From the NCBI GenBank assembly GCA_027491215.1, contig JAIXWP010000137.1, forward strand, positions 1 to 45,044: a stretch of DNA of 45,044 nt, written 5' to 3'. A program made the position numbers and the translations under genes. Positions within the stretch are counted from its first letter, which is position 1. Every line of letters starts with the position of its first letter. This document shows, piece after piece, positions 25,646 to 34,780 of the stretch. The stretch is from Flavobacteriales bacterium (GTDB taxonomy: Bacteria; Bacteroidota; Bacteroidia; Flavobacteriales_D; Sanyastnellaceae). The notes below the pieces were generated by a model. The model worked only from the letters and a program-made list of their open reading frames with translations. It had not been told where the DNA came from and did no database searches.

Positions 25646-26413
25646 ATGATAATGAGCCTACGTCAGATTTTCGGGATTTTTCTTGTAATTCTAGTGGCAA
25701 GTTCTTGCACGGTGAATAAGGATTTTATGTTCAAGACCGATGCTGATTTTGCCTATGATGCTATTAACAGGGACACGGCTAATGGCGAGTTTGTCCTTGC
25801 TCCGAATGATTTATTTTCATTTGAAGTTTACACCAATCAAGGAAAAGTCATTTTGGAAGCTTATTCATCTACTGAAAGAATATTTTTACCAGGTACAAGG
25901 AGCAGCACTCAATTTAGAGTAGATCCTGATGGAACAGTAGAAATGCCCGTTCTTGGTAAGGTTCAGGCTGCGGGCCTAACTGTACAGGACTTTCAAGATT
26001 ACCTAGAACTACGTTATTCTGAGCAGCTTGTAAATCCATATTGTTTTGTGAAAATTGTCAATAGACGAGTATTGGTATATAATGGAAATGCCAGTGCAGG
26101 AACCGTTGTGGGCCTTGAGACGAACAATATTCGATTAATAGAAGCGCTTACAATCTCGGGTGGTTTAGGCCAAAGAGCGAATGCTTCAAAAATCAAAATT
26201 ATTAGAAGTCTAAACGGTAAAACGGAAGTTTTCTTAGTGGATTTGTCTAAAATAGAAGGCATTCAAGACGCAAATATGATTGTGGAAAATGGTGATATCA
26301 TCTATGTGCAGTCAACTCCCAACATCGGATCTGAAGTGCTTCGTGATGTCAACCCGATTATTTCTTTGACAACTTCTATTGTCCTTCTAATTGCCCTTTT
26401 CGGACGATTCTAA
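25646..26413 (+). CDS. Polysaccharide export lipoprotein (Wza-like)
   Basis: A 255-residue outer-membrane export protein with a lipoprotein signal (ILVASSC, Cys 21), a Poly_export domain (FVLAPNDLFSFEVY, then FRVDPDGTVEMPVLGKVQAAG), a SLBB-like domain (VLVYNGNASAGTVV, ALTISGGLGQRANASKI, VENGDIIYVQ), and a C-terminal hydrophobic helix (ISLTTSIVLLIALFGRF). It should form the export channel for capsule or exopolysaccharide. ATG 25652 is an equally possible start. It is 11 bp upstream of rfbC; no Wzc-type tyrosine kinase follows, which is unusual for a capsule locus. Confidence 0.92.
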   Translation: MIMSLRQIFGIFLVILVASSCTVNKDFMFKTDADFAYDAINRDTANGEFVLAPNDLFSFEVYTNQGKVILEAYSSTERIFLPGTRSSTQFRVDPDGTVEMPVLGKVQAAGLTVQDFQDYLELRYSEQLVNPYCFVKIVNRRVLVYNGNASAGTVVGLETNNIRLIEALTISGGLGQRANASKIKIIRSLNGKTEVFLVDLSKIEGIQDANMIVENGDIIYVQSTPNIGSEVLRDVNPIISLTTSIVLLIALFGRF

Positions 26414-26424
26414 TTAGATTTATT

Positions 26425-26973
26425 GTGGAAATCAAAACTACCCCCTTCAAGGACTTATTGATTATTCAACCTGCTGTGTTTCCCGATGAGCGCGGTTATT
26501 TTTTTGAATCTTTTAATGAATCAAAATTTCGAGTTCAAACGGGCTTAAATATGTCTTTTATACAAGACAATGAGAGTATGTCCTCTAAGGGTGTGCTGCG
26601 TGGCCTACACTTTCAACTTTCCCCGAAAGCCCAAGCGAAATTAGTTCGCGTATCAAAAGGTGCAGTATTGGATGTGGTTGTGGATTTGCGAAGAACACAG
26701 CCAACCTACGGGCAGTCTTTTAAGCTTGTGTTAAGTGCAGAGAATAAAACGCAACTATTCATTCCTGAAGGCTTTGCTCATGGATTCTGCGTTCTGGAAG
26801 ATCAAACGATCTTTTCTTATAAATGCACCAATTATTATAGCAAAGAGAATGAGCGTTCTATTCTCTGGAATGATCCATCATTGGCTATAGATTGGGAGAT
26901 CGAAAATCCGATTATTTCAGAAAAGGATAAGAACGCTCCACTTTTGGAATCTTTACCACATTTCTTTTTCTAA
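26425..26973 (+). CDS. rfbC: dTDP-4-dehydrorhamnose 3,5-epimerase
   Basis: A 182-residue cupin enzyme (RmlC) that epimerises dTDP-4-keto-6-deoxyglucose at C3 and C5 in dTDP-L-rhamnose synthesis. Motifs: FPDERGYFFESFNE, VLRGLHFQ (catalytic His62), VVDLRRTQPTYGQ, IPEGFAHGFCVLED and YSKENERSILWNDPSLAI. The start is GTG at 26425: it gives the usual N-terminus (MEIKTTPFKDLLII), and the next in-frame ATG is about 40 codons in. The rest of the rhamnose pathway (RmlA, B, D) is not in the window. It probably shares a transcript with the Wza-like exporter. Confidence 0.95.
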   Translation: MEIKTTPFKDLLIIQPAVFPDERGYFFESFNESKFRVQTGLNMSFIQDNESMSSKGVLRGLHFQLSPKAQAKLVRVSKGAVLDVVVDLRRTQPTYGQSFKLVLSAENKTQLFIPEGFAHGFCVLEDQTIFSYKCTNYYSKENERSILWNDPSLAIDWEIENPIISEKDKNAPLLESLPHFFF

Positions 26974-27018
26974 GACCATAAATTTTATAGACCTTTGAAG
27001 TGTCTTAAATGATACTTT

Positions 27019-27951
27019 ATGGAATCTCCGAAGAAAATTTATTGGATGTCAGGTTTGATAGGTGCTGCAGCTGCAGTTCTTGTGCTTGTCGTTTCTGCAT
27101 TTATGAATAGCGCCAAACCAGGTCCTGCGGAGAATGAGGAATATCTGAAGCATATCCAAGAGAATTATCGCATTTTTTCATTACCACTTCCAGAGAAAAT
27201 TGATTTCTGTGGTGAGGAGGTTCCTTTGAATGATCCCGATGCTTCAGAAAAATTAGATCGTGAATTATTGGTAAACTCTTATTGGCATTCGAATACACTT
27301 CTATCAATCAAGAGAGCGAGAAGATGGTTTCCTGTCATTGAACCTATTTTAAAGGAGAATGGAGTGCCTGATGATTTCAAATATCTAGCACTAATAGAAA
27401 GTGGATTGCTCAATGTTACTTCTCCTTCAGGTGCAGTGGGCTATTGGCAGTTTTTGCCGGAAACAGCGATTCAATATGGATTGGTTGTTAATGATGAAGT
27501 GGACGAAAGATATAATGTAGAGAAGAGCACTCAAGCTGCTTGCAGATATCTTAAGGAAGCTTTTGCAAGGTTTGGTTCTTGGTCGATGGTGGCGGCATCA
27601 TATAACATGGGAATGGGTGGGCTTTCTAAACAAGTGCAAAAACAAGGTCAGAATAATTATTTCCAACTTCTACTTAACGATGAGACTGCACGTTATGTTT
27701 TTCGTATTCTTTCTATGAAGGAAATCGTCAATAATGCAGATAAATATGGCTTCGTAATTCGCCCTTCTGATTTATATGAACCGTATAAGTTCAGCGTGGT
27801 AGAAGTTGATAGCACCATTGATGATTTCGCTGCTTTTGCAAAACAATATAACCTTACTTACAAGCAGGTAAAAATGTTGAATCCGTGGCTGCGTCAGGGA
27901 TATCTAAAGAATAAGGAACGCAAAGTTTTCCAAATCAAGATAGCGGAGTAA
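27019..27951 (+). CDS. Membrane-anchored lytic transglycosylase, SLT domain (MltD-like)
   Basis: A 310-residue protein with an N-terminal membrane helix (about 12-29) and a lytic-transglycosylase domain (about 100-240): DDFKYLALIESGL with catalytic E127, SPSGAVGYWQFLPETA, VEKSTQAACRYLKEAF and SWSMVAASYNMGMGGL. The C-terminal ~45 residues (DDFAAFAKQYNLTYKQVKMLNPWL) look like one LysM-type glycan-binding repeat. It cleaves peptidoglycan with 1,6-anhydro product formation. It lies 45 bp after rfbC. Its end overlaps the convergent CoA transferase gene by 17 bp. Confidence 0.93.
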   Translation: MESPKKIYWMSGLIGAAAAVLVLVVSAFMNSAKPGPAENEEYLKHIQENYRIFSLPLPEKIDFCGEEVPLNDPDASEKLDRELLVNSYWHSNTLLSIKRARRWFPVIEPILKENGVPDDFKYLALIESGLLNVTSPSGAVGYWQFLPETAIQYGLVVNDEVDERYNVEKSTQAACRYLKEAFARFGSWSMVAASYNMGMGGLSKQVQKQGQNNYFQLLLNDETARYVFRILSMKEIVNNADKYGFVIRPSDLYEPYKFSVVEVDSTIDDFAAFAKQYNLTYKQVKMLNPWLRQGYLKNKERKVFQIKIAE

Positions 27952-29014
27952 GATCTTCGAATGCTATCGAAGTGATTCGACGGGTGTGTTGTCCTTCTAT
28001 AATCTCTTCTCGAATCATCTCCTGTGCTGTTTTAGATTCAAGCACTTCTGCCATGTTTTTAATCAATCCTGCAGGAACATCATTCTCGATGAACGCTGCC
28101 ATCAATTGATCTGCATTTATCAGCGTTGATTTTTCTTGAAGCTTTTCCAGTAATAAAAAGCGATTAACTACTCGAAGCTGATTTGACATGAATCGGACAT
28201 CTGAAGCTAGTTCTGGAATGCTTAAGGTGTTGCAAAGTGAGCTGAATTGACGGTCGCTACCAACGGCAAGTACAATTTGTTTTTTATCAGCACTTGAAAT
28301 TATTTCTCCATAAGGAGCGATATTCGGATGCAAAGAGCCAGCTCTTTTAGCAATCACTCCGGACATAAGATAATTGCTCGCCTGATTGACCAATGAAGAA
28401 ATTCCCGCACGTTCTAAAGAGCAAGAAATGATTTTTCCTTTTCCTGTTTTCAAACGGTTGTAAAGTGCAATGAGAATGGCTTCTTTCAATTGATGTGCAG
28501 CTAGCACATCCATAAGGGCCACAGGCATTTTGGTGGGTGCGGATGTATCCTCACCATTCATAAACATGAATCCTGTTTCGGCTTGCACAACAACATCATA
28601 GGCCACCCGATCTTCGTTGGAAGAAAATCCATAAATGGATGCTTGGATCAATGAAGGATATTTTTGAAAAAGATGAAGTGGCTCAAGCTGAAATTTCATT
28701 GCGTCTCCGCTTTTGAAATTTGTCAAAAGAATGTCTGCACTGGAAATTAATTGCTCCAATTCTGAGCGATCATTACCATCCGTTAAGTTCAAAAATTTGA
28801 TTTCTTTTTTATAGTTAATGCTAGACCAGTATGCACTGATTGAACCCTCCTTTTCGGAGCTGATCTTCCAAGAACGAGTAACATCACCGCCTTGTTTGGG
28901 GTTTTCAATTTTAATCACATGCGCGCCGAGTTCCGCAAAAAACATTCCTACGGAAGGTCCTGCGAGAACACTCGATAAATCAATCACTTTTAATCCTTGA
29001 AAAACCGCTTGCAT
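27935..29014 (-). CDS. Family III CoA transferase (CaiB/BaiF type)
   Basis: A 359-residue CoA transferase with GLKVIDLSSVLAGPSVGMFF at the N-terminus, AHVIKIENPKQGGDVTR, and the catalytic aspartate D140 in VAYDVVVQAETGFM, followed by GKGKIISCSLERAGISSL. Family III enzymes move CoA between carboxylic acids such as formate/oxalate, carnitine derivatives and bile acids, or racemise acyl-CoAs; the substrate cannot be told here. It starts 13 bp downstream of the photolyase gene, probably in the same operon, which is functionally unexpected. Confidence 0.92.
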   Translation of the reverse strand: MQAVFQGLKVIDLSSVLAGPSVGMFFAELGAHVIKIENPKQGGDVTRSWKISSEKEGSISAYWSSINYKKEIKFLNLTDGNDRSELEQLISSADILLTNFKSGDAMKFQLEPLHLFQKYPSLIQASIYGFSSNEDRVAYDVVVQAETGFMFMNGEDTSAPTKMPVALMDVLAAHQLKEAILIALYNRLKTGKGKIISCSLERAGISSLVNQASNYLMSGVIAKRAGSLHPNIAPYGEIISSADKKQIVLAVGSDRQFSSLCNTLSIPELASDVRFMSNQLRVVNRFLLLEKLQEKSTLINADQLMAAFIENDVPAGLIKNMAEVLESKTAQEMIREEIIEGQHTRRITSIAFEDLTPLS

Positions 29015-29027
29015 GGCGCTAAAGTAG

Positions 29028-30329
29028 TTATTCTTTTAGCGCTTTTTTAAATGTTTCAAGACATCTGTTTCGCGCAAAGGTGTGTTCAACTATAGGCTTC
29101 GGATACATTGGTGTTCCGTACTCAGGGACCCAATGCTTGATATATTTTTTTTGGGGGTCGAATTTTTCTGTTTGACTCGTTGGGTTAAATATGCGGAAAT
29201 ATGGCGCGGCATCACAGCCGCTTCCTGCAGCCCATTGCCAACCTCCGATATTACTTGCTAGTTCGAAGTCCAATAATTTTTCTGCAAAATAACGTTCGCC
29301 CCAACGCCAGTCGATAAGCAAATGTTTAGTGAGAAAACTTGCTACAACCATGCGCACACGGTTATGCATGAAGCCGGTGGCATTTAACTCACGCATCCCC
29401 GCATCTACAATAGGATAGCCTGTTTTTCCTTTGCACCACTTTTCGAAATCATCATTGTTATTTATCCATTCAAGACGATCATACTGCGGTTTGAAAGAAC
29501 CTTCAACGCTGTGTGGGAAGTGCCAAATGATCATTTGATAGAAGTCCCGCCAAATAAGTTCATTCAACCATTTTTCGTTTTTAACCAACGCAATTTTAGT
29601 CAGTTCACGGATACTCACTGTTCCGAAACGAAGATGTAAACTCAAACGCGATGTGCCACGCATTGACGGGATATCGCGGGTTTGATCATATTTTTCAATA
29701 ATATCAATTGAAATTTCTCTCGAAGGGATTTCAACTCCTGATGCTTCAAAGCCCATGCTTGAAAGAGTTATATTTTCGAAAGGCGTTGTCTTTATGTATG
29801 CGTTCTCATATTTCTCATTGGGATAAGCTTTGTAGTGATAGGGCTTAAGTAGCGCTTTCCACTTTCGACTGTATGGAGTGAATACTGTATAAGGCTTTTT
29901 ATCATCTTTAGTGACTTCATCTTTTTCAAAAATGACATGATCTTTTGCGCCTTTGAAGACAATATTTTTTTCTTGTAAAAGCTCAAAGATTGTTTTGTCG
30001 CGATCCTGTGCGTACGGCTCATAATCGCGATTGGTCCAGACTTCTGCGATATTATATTCCTCGGTAAGCTGCTTGAAAACTTCATTAGGCGTGCTGTAAA
30101 ACATACGAAGCGAAGAGCCTTTACTTTCCAATACAGCCTTCATCGCTGCTATTTCTTGATGAATAAACTCGACACGCGCATCTTTTTTGGGTAGGAGGTC
30201 AAGAATTGCTTTATCAAAAATGAAAATAGGTAGAACAGGATTTCCAGATTTTAAAGCCGACCAAAGTGCAGCGTTATCATGTAATCTTAGATCTCTGCGA
30301 AACCAGAAAATAGTGATCGCTTGGCTCAT
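29028..30329 (-). CDS. Deoxyribodipyrimidine photolyase (cryptochrome/photolyase family)
   Basis: A 433-residue class I-type photolyase: N-terminal antenna domain (IFWFRRDLRLHDNAAL, VLPIFIFDK) and C-terminal FAD domain with SRLSLHLRFGTVSIREL, WRDFYQMIIWHFP, ELNATGFMHNRVRMVVASF and the FAD signature WAAGSGCDAAPYFRIFNP. It repairs cyclobutane pyrimidine dimers using blue light. The length is slightly short of the ~470 residues common in the family but no motif is missing. Its ATG overlaps the upstream epimerase stop (ATGA), so the two are co-translated. Class I CPD repair is favoured, but a cryptochrome-like role cannot be excluded by eye. Confidence 0.94.
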   Translation of the reverse strand: MSQAITIFWFRRDLRLHDNAALWSALKSGNPVLPIFIFDKAILDLLPKKDARVEFIHQEIAAMKAVLESKGSSLRMFYSTPNEVFKQLTEEYNIAEVWTNRDYEPYAQDRDKTIFELLQEKNIVFKGAKDHVIFEKDEVTKDDKKPYTVFTPYSRKWKALLKPYHYKAYPNEKYENAYIKTTPFENITLSSMGFEASGVEIPSREISIDIIEKYDQTRDIPSMRGTSRLSLHLRFGTVSIRELTKIALVKNEKWLNELIWRDFYQMIIWHFPHSVEGSFKPQYDRLEWINNNDDFEKWCKGKTGYPIVDAGMRELNATGFMHNRVRMVVASFLTKHLLIDWRWGERYFAEKLLDFELASNIGGWQWAAGSGCDAAPYFRIFNPTSQTEKFDPQKKYIKHWVPEYGTPMYPKPIVEHTFARNRCLETFKKALKE

Positions 30330-31225
30330 AAGTAAATTTCGTTTAATGCGGCGTCGATTTGTGGGTATTGAAACTTAAATCCAGTTTGTGCTATTTTTTC
30401 AGAAGAGATACGTTGGCTATTTAACAACATGCTACTCATTTCTCCAAACAACAATTTTAACGCGAAGGCAGGTACATTGGGAAAGAAGAAAGGTTTGCCA
30501 AGTGCTTTTGCCAGGGCCTTAGAAAAAACAGCATTAGTGCAAGTCCCGGGTGCATTAGCATTGAACGTTCCTTCAATATTCTTTTCCAAAGCGTGTATAT
30601 AGAGATTAACGAGATCATCGAGATGGATCCAACTCATGTATTGCTCTCCAGATCCAGTAGCACTGCCTAAACCTAGTTTGAAGAAAGGAACCATTTTCGC
30701 TAATGCTCCCTCATTTTGATCAAGGACAACACCTACTCGCAGAATAACTCTGCGCATTCCCATTTGTACTGCCGGCATTGTGGCGTTTTCCCATGCTAGG
30801 GTGAGATCGGATAAAAATCCTTGTCCAGCCTTTGCTTCTTCATGCTGCAATTCCGTGGAAGAACGATAGTAACCCGAAGCGCTAGTTGAAATGAAGGTGT
30901 GAGGTTTTTTTTCAGCTTGCTCACAAATTTTAATGAGCAAGTTGGTGCTATTAATTCTACTTGAAACTAGAACCTCTTTGGTCTCTTTTGTCCATCGGTT
31001 GGATACATTGTATCCGGCCAAATTAATCACAGCATCGAATGCATTTACCTCACTGGCATTGAATTCTCCAGTGGATGGGTTCCAGTAGCTCTGAACAATT
31101 TGCGGATGATAGCTCTTGAGATTTTTCTTGGTAGTAAGGTTAATCACCGCGTTTCCTTGTGCTACAAGTTTTGCGATTAAATGCGATCCAACGAGGCCAG
31201 AACCTCCGCTAATCAGTATTTTCAT
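30326..31225 (-). CDS. TIGR01777-type NAD(P)-dependent epimerase
   Basis: A 299-residue SDR-superfamily epimerase of the YfcH/SulA-like TIGR01777 group: Rossmann loop ILISGGSGLVGSHL, VINLAGYNVSNRWTKETKEV, SSRINSTNLLIK, STSASGYYRS (Tyr of the active-site region), RVGVVLDQNEGALAKMVPFF, MSWIHLDDL and GTFNANAPGTCTNAVF. The substrate is unknown. ATG 31225 (MKILISGG) starts exactly at the Rossmann fold; 35 extra codons to 31330 would overlap the divergent gene and were rejected. It is the first gene of the epimerase-photolyase-CoA transferase operon. Confidence 0.92.
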   Translation of the reverse strand: MKILISGGSGLVGSHLIAKLVAQGNAVINLTTKKNLKSYHPQIVQSYWNPSTGEFNASEVNAFDAVINLAGYNVSNRWTKETKEVLVSSRINSTNLLIKICEQAEKKPHTFISTSASGYYRSSTELQHEEAKAGQGFLSDLTLAWENATMPAVQMGMRRVILRVGVVLDQNEGALAKMVPFFKLGLGSATGSGEQYMSWIHLDDLVNLYIHALEKNIEGTFNANAPGTCTNAVFSKALAKALGKPFFFPNVPAFALKLLFGEMSSMLLNSQRISSEKIAQTGFKFQYPQIDAALNEIYL

Positions 31226-31274
31226 AGCACATAAAACAAACATCTTATCTGATGGTTCATTGTAAGATTTCACC

Positions 31275-31282
31275 CATATTTG
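31275..31282 (+). promoter_or_regulatory. Probable -7 element CATATTTG for the choice-of-anchor B gene
   Basis: 7 of 8 match to TAnnTTTG on the plus strand, 4 nt before ATG 31287, implying a leaderless message. Confidence 0.35.
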
Positions 31283-31286
31283 TTCT

Positions 31287-32921
31287 ATGAGACCATTAAT
31301 TACCAGCCTTTTAATTCTATTGTCGTGCAAATTATTTTCTCAAACTCCCTGTGAGAATGGCATGGCAGACATTTATCCCTGTGAAAACATTGATTTCTGG
31401 ACCCACATGACACCATCAGAATTTGGCAATGGAACAACTAATGAAGTATGGGGTTGGACTGATCCGTTAGATGGAAAGGAATATGTGATTTTGGGAAAAT
31501 CATCAGGTGTTGCGTTTATTGATATTGAAGATCCTGCGAATCCACTTTATTTGGGAACACTTCCAACTCACACAGTGAGTTCATTGTGGCGCACCTTTCG
31601 AATTTTCAATAATTATTTATTTGTAGGCAGCGAAGCGAATGGACATGGGCTTCAGGTATTCGATCTTACTAAGCTGCGCAATGTTTCTAATCCTCCAGCC
31701 ACTTTTGCTGCCGATGCTCATTACTCAGGCTTTGGAAGATGTCATACACTAGCAATTCATGAAGAAACAGGAATGCTCTATGCTTGCGGCACGAATACTT
31801 ATAGTGGTGGATTACATGTTGTAAATATTAATAATCCTTTACAGCCAGTTATAGCAGGCGGTTACAACTTAGATGGCTACACACACGAGGCTCAAGCTGT
31901 CACTTACAACGGTCCCGATCAGGATTATCAGGGCGCTATAATTGTGTTTTGTTATAATGGAAATAATCCTGCGAATTTGACGATTGTCAACGCTACAGAT
32001 CCAACAGACATCACTACAGTGAGTATTACGGGTTACCCGAATAGTTCTTATTGTCACCAGGGCTGGCTCACTGCGGACGGAAGACATCTTTTGATGAATG
32101 ACGAATTGGATGAATACAATGGAATAGTTGGAAATACCAGAACACTTGTCTGGGATGTAAATAATCTGGATAGCCCAGTCTATATGGGTGACTTTGTGGG
32201 GCCGACTGCTGCGATTGACCACAATTTATACATCTTGGATAACTTATGTTATCAAAGTAATTACACTGCTGGATTGAGAATTTTAGATGTGACTGGCGTT
32301 GAGAATTTGGACATATCAGAAGTGGCTTATTTTGATCATTATTTGAATGATAATCTTCCTACGTTCGATGGAACCTGGATGCACTATCCTTATTTCGCAA
32401 GTGGAATAGTACCAGTGTCAGATATCGATAACGGATTATTCTTGGTAGAGCCTAATTTCTTGCACATAGCCCCACAACAACAGATGGTTCCCGAAAGTGA
32501 AACAGCCTATTTTCAAGTGGATATTTCTGAAGGTTGGAGTGGTCCAATTACATTAACATTAGAAGGCTTGCCATCAGGGTTTGAAGTAGTGTGGAGCGAA
32601 AATAATATCGATTCACCTCAGACTGTGGTGCTATCAATAACTTGCCCAGAAAACAGTGAAGGCGTTTATAATTTAATTGTAAATGGAACGGGTGCCTTTA
32701 GTGAATATCGCAGAGAAGTGACACTTACTGTTACACCAGTGGCTAGCTTTTGTGCAGATTTAAATAATGATAATATTGTGGGAGGGGCTGACCTTGTTAT
32801 CTTTTACAATGAATGGAATTGCACCACAAATTGTATTGCTGACATCAACGGTGATGGAGAGGTTAGTATAGAAGATTTTTTGGTGCTGATTAATTCTTAT
32901 GGAGAAAATTGTTTGGATTAG
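31287..32921 (+). CDS. Secreted choice-of-anchor B protein with dockerin-like tail
   Basis: A 544-residue extracellular protein: signal peptide (MRPLITSLLILLSCKLFSQ), a beta-propeller-like choice-of-anchor B region (about 25-390) with motifs NEVWGWTDPLDGKEYVILG, GVAFIDIEDPANP, WRTFRIFNNYLFVGSEA, CHQGWLTADGRHLLMND and ILDNLCYQSNYTAGLRILDV, a beta-sandwich domain (about 395-480), and a C-terminal dockerin-like pair of calcium loops (DLNNDNIVGGAD and DINGDGEVSIED, residues 491-530) framed by Cys 489, 512, 516 and 542. I see no type A T9SS sorting signal; the dockerin-like pair takes that place. The end overlaps the convergent ABC gene by 4 bp. Confidence 0.88.
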   Translation: MRPLITSLLILLSCKLFSQTPCENGMADIYPCENIDFWTHMTPSEFGNGTTNEVWGWTDPLDGKEYVILGKSSGVAFIDIEDPANPLYLGTLPTHTVSSLWRTFRIFNNYLFVGSEANGHGLQVFDLTKLRNVSNPPATFAADAHYSGFGRCHTLAIHEETGMLYACGTNTYSGGLHVVNINNPLQPVIAGGYNLDGYTHEAQAVTYNGPDQDYQGAIIVFCYNGNNPANLTIVNATDPTDITTVSITGYPNSSYCHQGWLTADGRHLLMNDELDEYNGIVGNTRTLVWDVNNLDSPVYMGDFVGPTAAIDHNLYILDNLCYQSNYTAGLRILDVTGVENLDISEVAYFDHYLNDNLPTFDGTWMHYPYFASGIVPVSDIDNGLFLVEPNFLHIAPQQQMVPESETAYFQVDISEGWSGPITLTLEGLPSGFEVVWSENNIDSPQTVVLSITCPENSEGVYNLIVNGTGAFSEYRREVTLTVTPVASFCADLNNDNIVGGADLVIFYNEWNCTTNCIADINGDGEVSIEDFLVLINSYGENCLD

Positions 32922-34780
32922 TTGTTCTCCATTTTTAATTGACGATCATACATCGCTGCGTATAACCCTTTTCTATTAAGGAGTTCGGCGTGTGTACCTT
33001 CTTCAGCAACCTGGCCGTTATCTAGTACAATGATTTTATCTGCATTTTTGATACTAGATATTCTATGCGAAATGATGATACTTGTTTTGTTCTGCATAAT
33101 GCGATCTAACGCTTGAAGAATGTGTTCTTCAGTTTCAGTATCTACTGCTGAAAGACAGTCGTCAAAAATTAGAATATTGGGGTCTTTAGCAATAGCGCGG
33201 GCTATGGATACCCTTTGCTTTTGTCCGCCACTTAGATTAATTCCTCTTTCGCCAAGAATGGTTTCAAACTGCTTTGGAAAATCTATGATATTATCATAGA
33301 CATCTGCATCTTTTGCTGCTTGATTACGCTGTTCTTCTGTGAGTGTGTTCACTCCAAAAGCAATATTATTTTGGATAGACTCGGAGAAGAGAAATACTTC
33401 TTGCGGAACATATCCAATGGACTCACGAAGGGCTTCAAGATTTTGGTGTTGGATTTTTTTTCCGTCGATTAATATTTCTCCTGCAGTAGTATCAAAGAGT
33501 CGGAGGATCAGTTGGGCAATCGTTGACTTTCCGCTACCGGTGCGGCCTACAATAGCTAGGCGCTCTCCTTTCTTAACTTTAAAAGAAAGTCCTTTAATGG
33601 CTTCAACACCTGTGTCAGGGTATGTGAATCTAACATTGTTGAATTCGATATTGCCCTCCACCGAATGTTTGTTCTGTTCTGTGTTATATACTTCAGGCTT
33701 GCTCAGAAGGAATTCATTGATTCTTGCCTGACTTGCTTCTGCTTTTTGAACAAGACTAGTCACCCAACCAACACTTGCAAACGGCCAAGTCAATTGGTTG
33801 ACATAAAAAACGAATTGCACAATCACACCGTAAGAAAGTTCTCCTGCCATCACTTTCGTAGATCCAATATACACAGTTAGAATAGTACTAAGACCCACGA
33901 GCAAAGCAATTACAGGCATAAATAGCGCGTCTGCTTTTACAAGTCCGAGTTGCTTTTTTTTATAATCGTCACTTTCTTTTTGGAATTCTTTTTCGAAATA
34001 ATCTTCACGGTTAAATGCTTTTAATACACGAATTCCGCTCATGGTTTCTTGCACCATGGTGGCAAGTTTCGATTGCTGTTTTTGAACGCGATCTGTTCTT
34101 CGATTGATGATAGTGCTCACATAAAAAATCAGCAACATCATAAATGGAAGAGGGGATAGGGTGTACAATGTAAGTTCACTATCAATGTCCCACATAACCC
34201 AAATGCACATCACTACGAGAATGATGAGATTGATGGTGTACATGACTGCGGGGCCGAGATACATTCTCACACGATTTACATCTTCGCTAATGCGATTCAT
34301 GATGTCGCCAGTGCGATTCTTTTTGTAAAAAGAGGTGTCAAGTTTTTGATATTGATCGTAGATCTCATTTTTTAGATCATATTCAATATAGCGGGACATT
34401 ACTATGATTGTCTGACGCTGATAGAACAAGAAAACGCCTTTTATTAAATAGAAAATTAAATAACCAAGTGCAAGCAGAATTCCGACCCAAACGATTTGTC
34501 CAATATAACTTTCTTTATAGAGAGCCACAGTGTGATTGTCTATATTAAAAAGGTCATAGAAGTATTGAAGACTCTTCGGATTGTCAATCGTCACTTCTTG
34601 TGTTCCCGCATTCATCTTATTTACTGCTGAAATTGATTCGGCAAGAAAATCAATTCCGTCTCCAACAATAATTGGAGCGTAGACATTAAAGATATTGGCG
34701 AGCACAATAAAGAAGAATCCCATGAAAAGGCGTCCTCTGTATTTCCAAAAATACTTATTGAGATATCCTAGATTCTTCAT
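32918..34780 (-). CDS. ABC exporter (fused membrane and ATPase domains, MsbA-like)
   Basis: A 620-residue half-transporter with six membrane helices (about 15-340) and a nucleotide-binding domain (about 375-615): Walker A GRTGSGKS (412-419), Q-loop YVPQEVFLF, signature LSGGQ (516-520), Walker B ILIFD (536-540) and switch H572. The residue after Walker B, normally the catalytic Glu, is Asp (D541, DDCLSAVD). The family exports lipids, drugs or peptides; the substrate is unknown. Its start overlaps the TonB receptor stop by one base (TAATG), which suggests coupled expression. Confidence 0.94.
   Translation of the reverse strand: MKNLGYLNKYFWKYRGRLFMGFFFIVLANIFNVYAPIIVGDGIDFLAESISAVNKMNAGTQEVTIDNPKSLQYFYDLFNIDNHTVALYKESYIGQIVWVGILLALGYLIFYLIKGVFLFYQRQTIIVMSRYIEYDLKNEIYDQYQKLDTSFYKKNRTGDIMNRISEDVNRVRMYLGPAVMYTINLIILVVMCIWVMWDIDSELTLYTLSPLPFMMLLIFYVSTIINRRTDRVQKQQSKLATMVQETMSGIRVLKAFNREDYFEKEFQKESDDYKKKQLGLVKADALFMPVIALLVGLSTILTVYIGSTKVMAGELSYGVIVQFVFYVNQLTWPFASVGWVTSLVQKAEASQARINEFLLSKPEVYNTEQNKHSVEGNIEFNNVRFTYPDTGVEAIKGLSFKVKKGERLAIVGRTGSGKSTIAQLILRLFDTTAGEILIDGKKIQHQNLEALRESIGYVPQEVFLFSESIQNNIAFGVNTLTEEQRNQAAKDADVYDNIIDFPKQFETILGERGINLSGGQKQRVSIARAIAKDPNILIFDDCLSAVDTETEEHILQALDRIMQNKTSIIISHRISSIKNADKIIVLDNGQVAEEGTHAELLNRKGLYAAMYDRQLKMENN

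Noticed and set aside
31260-31282. TTGTAA half-site resembling the recA palindrome near the photolyase operon
   Set aside because: Only one arm is present; the expected TTACAA five bases later is missing, so it cannot be counted as the same operator.
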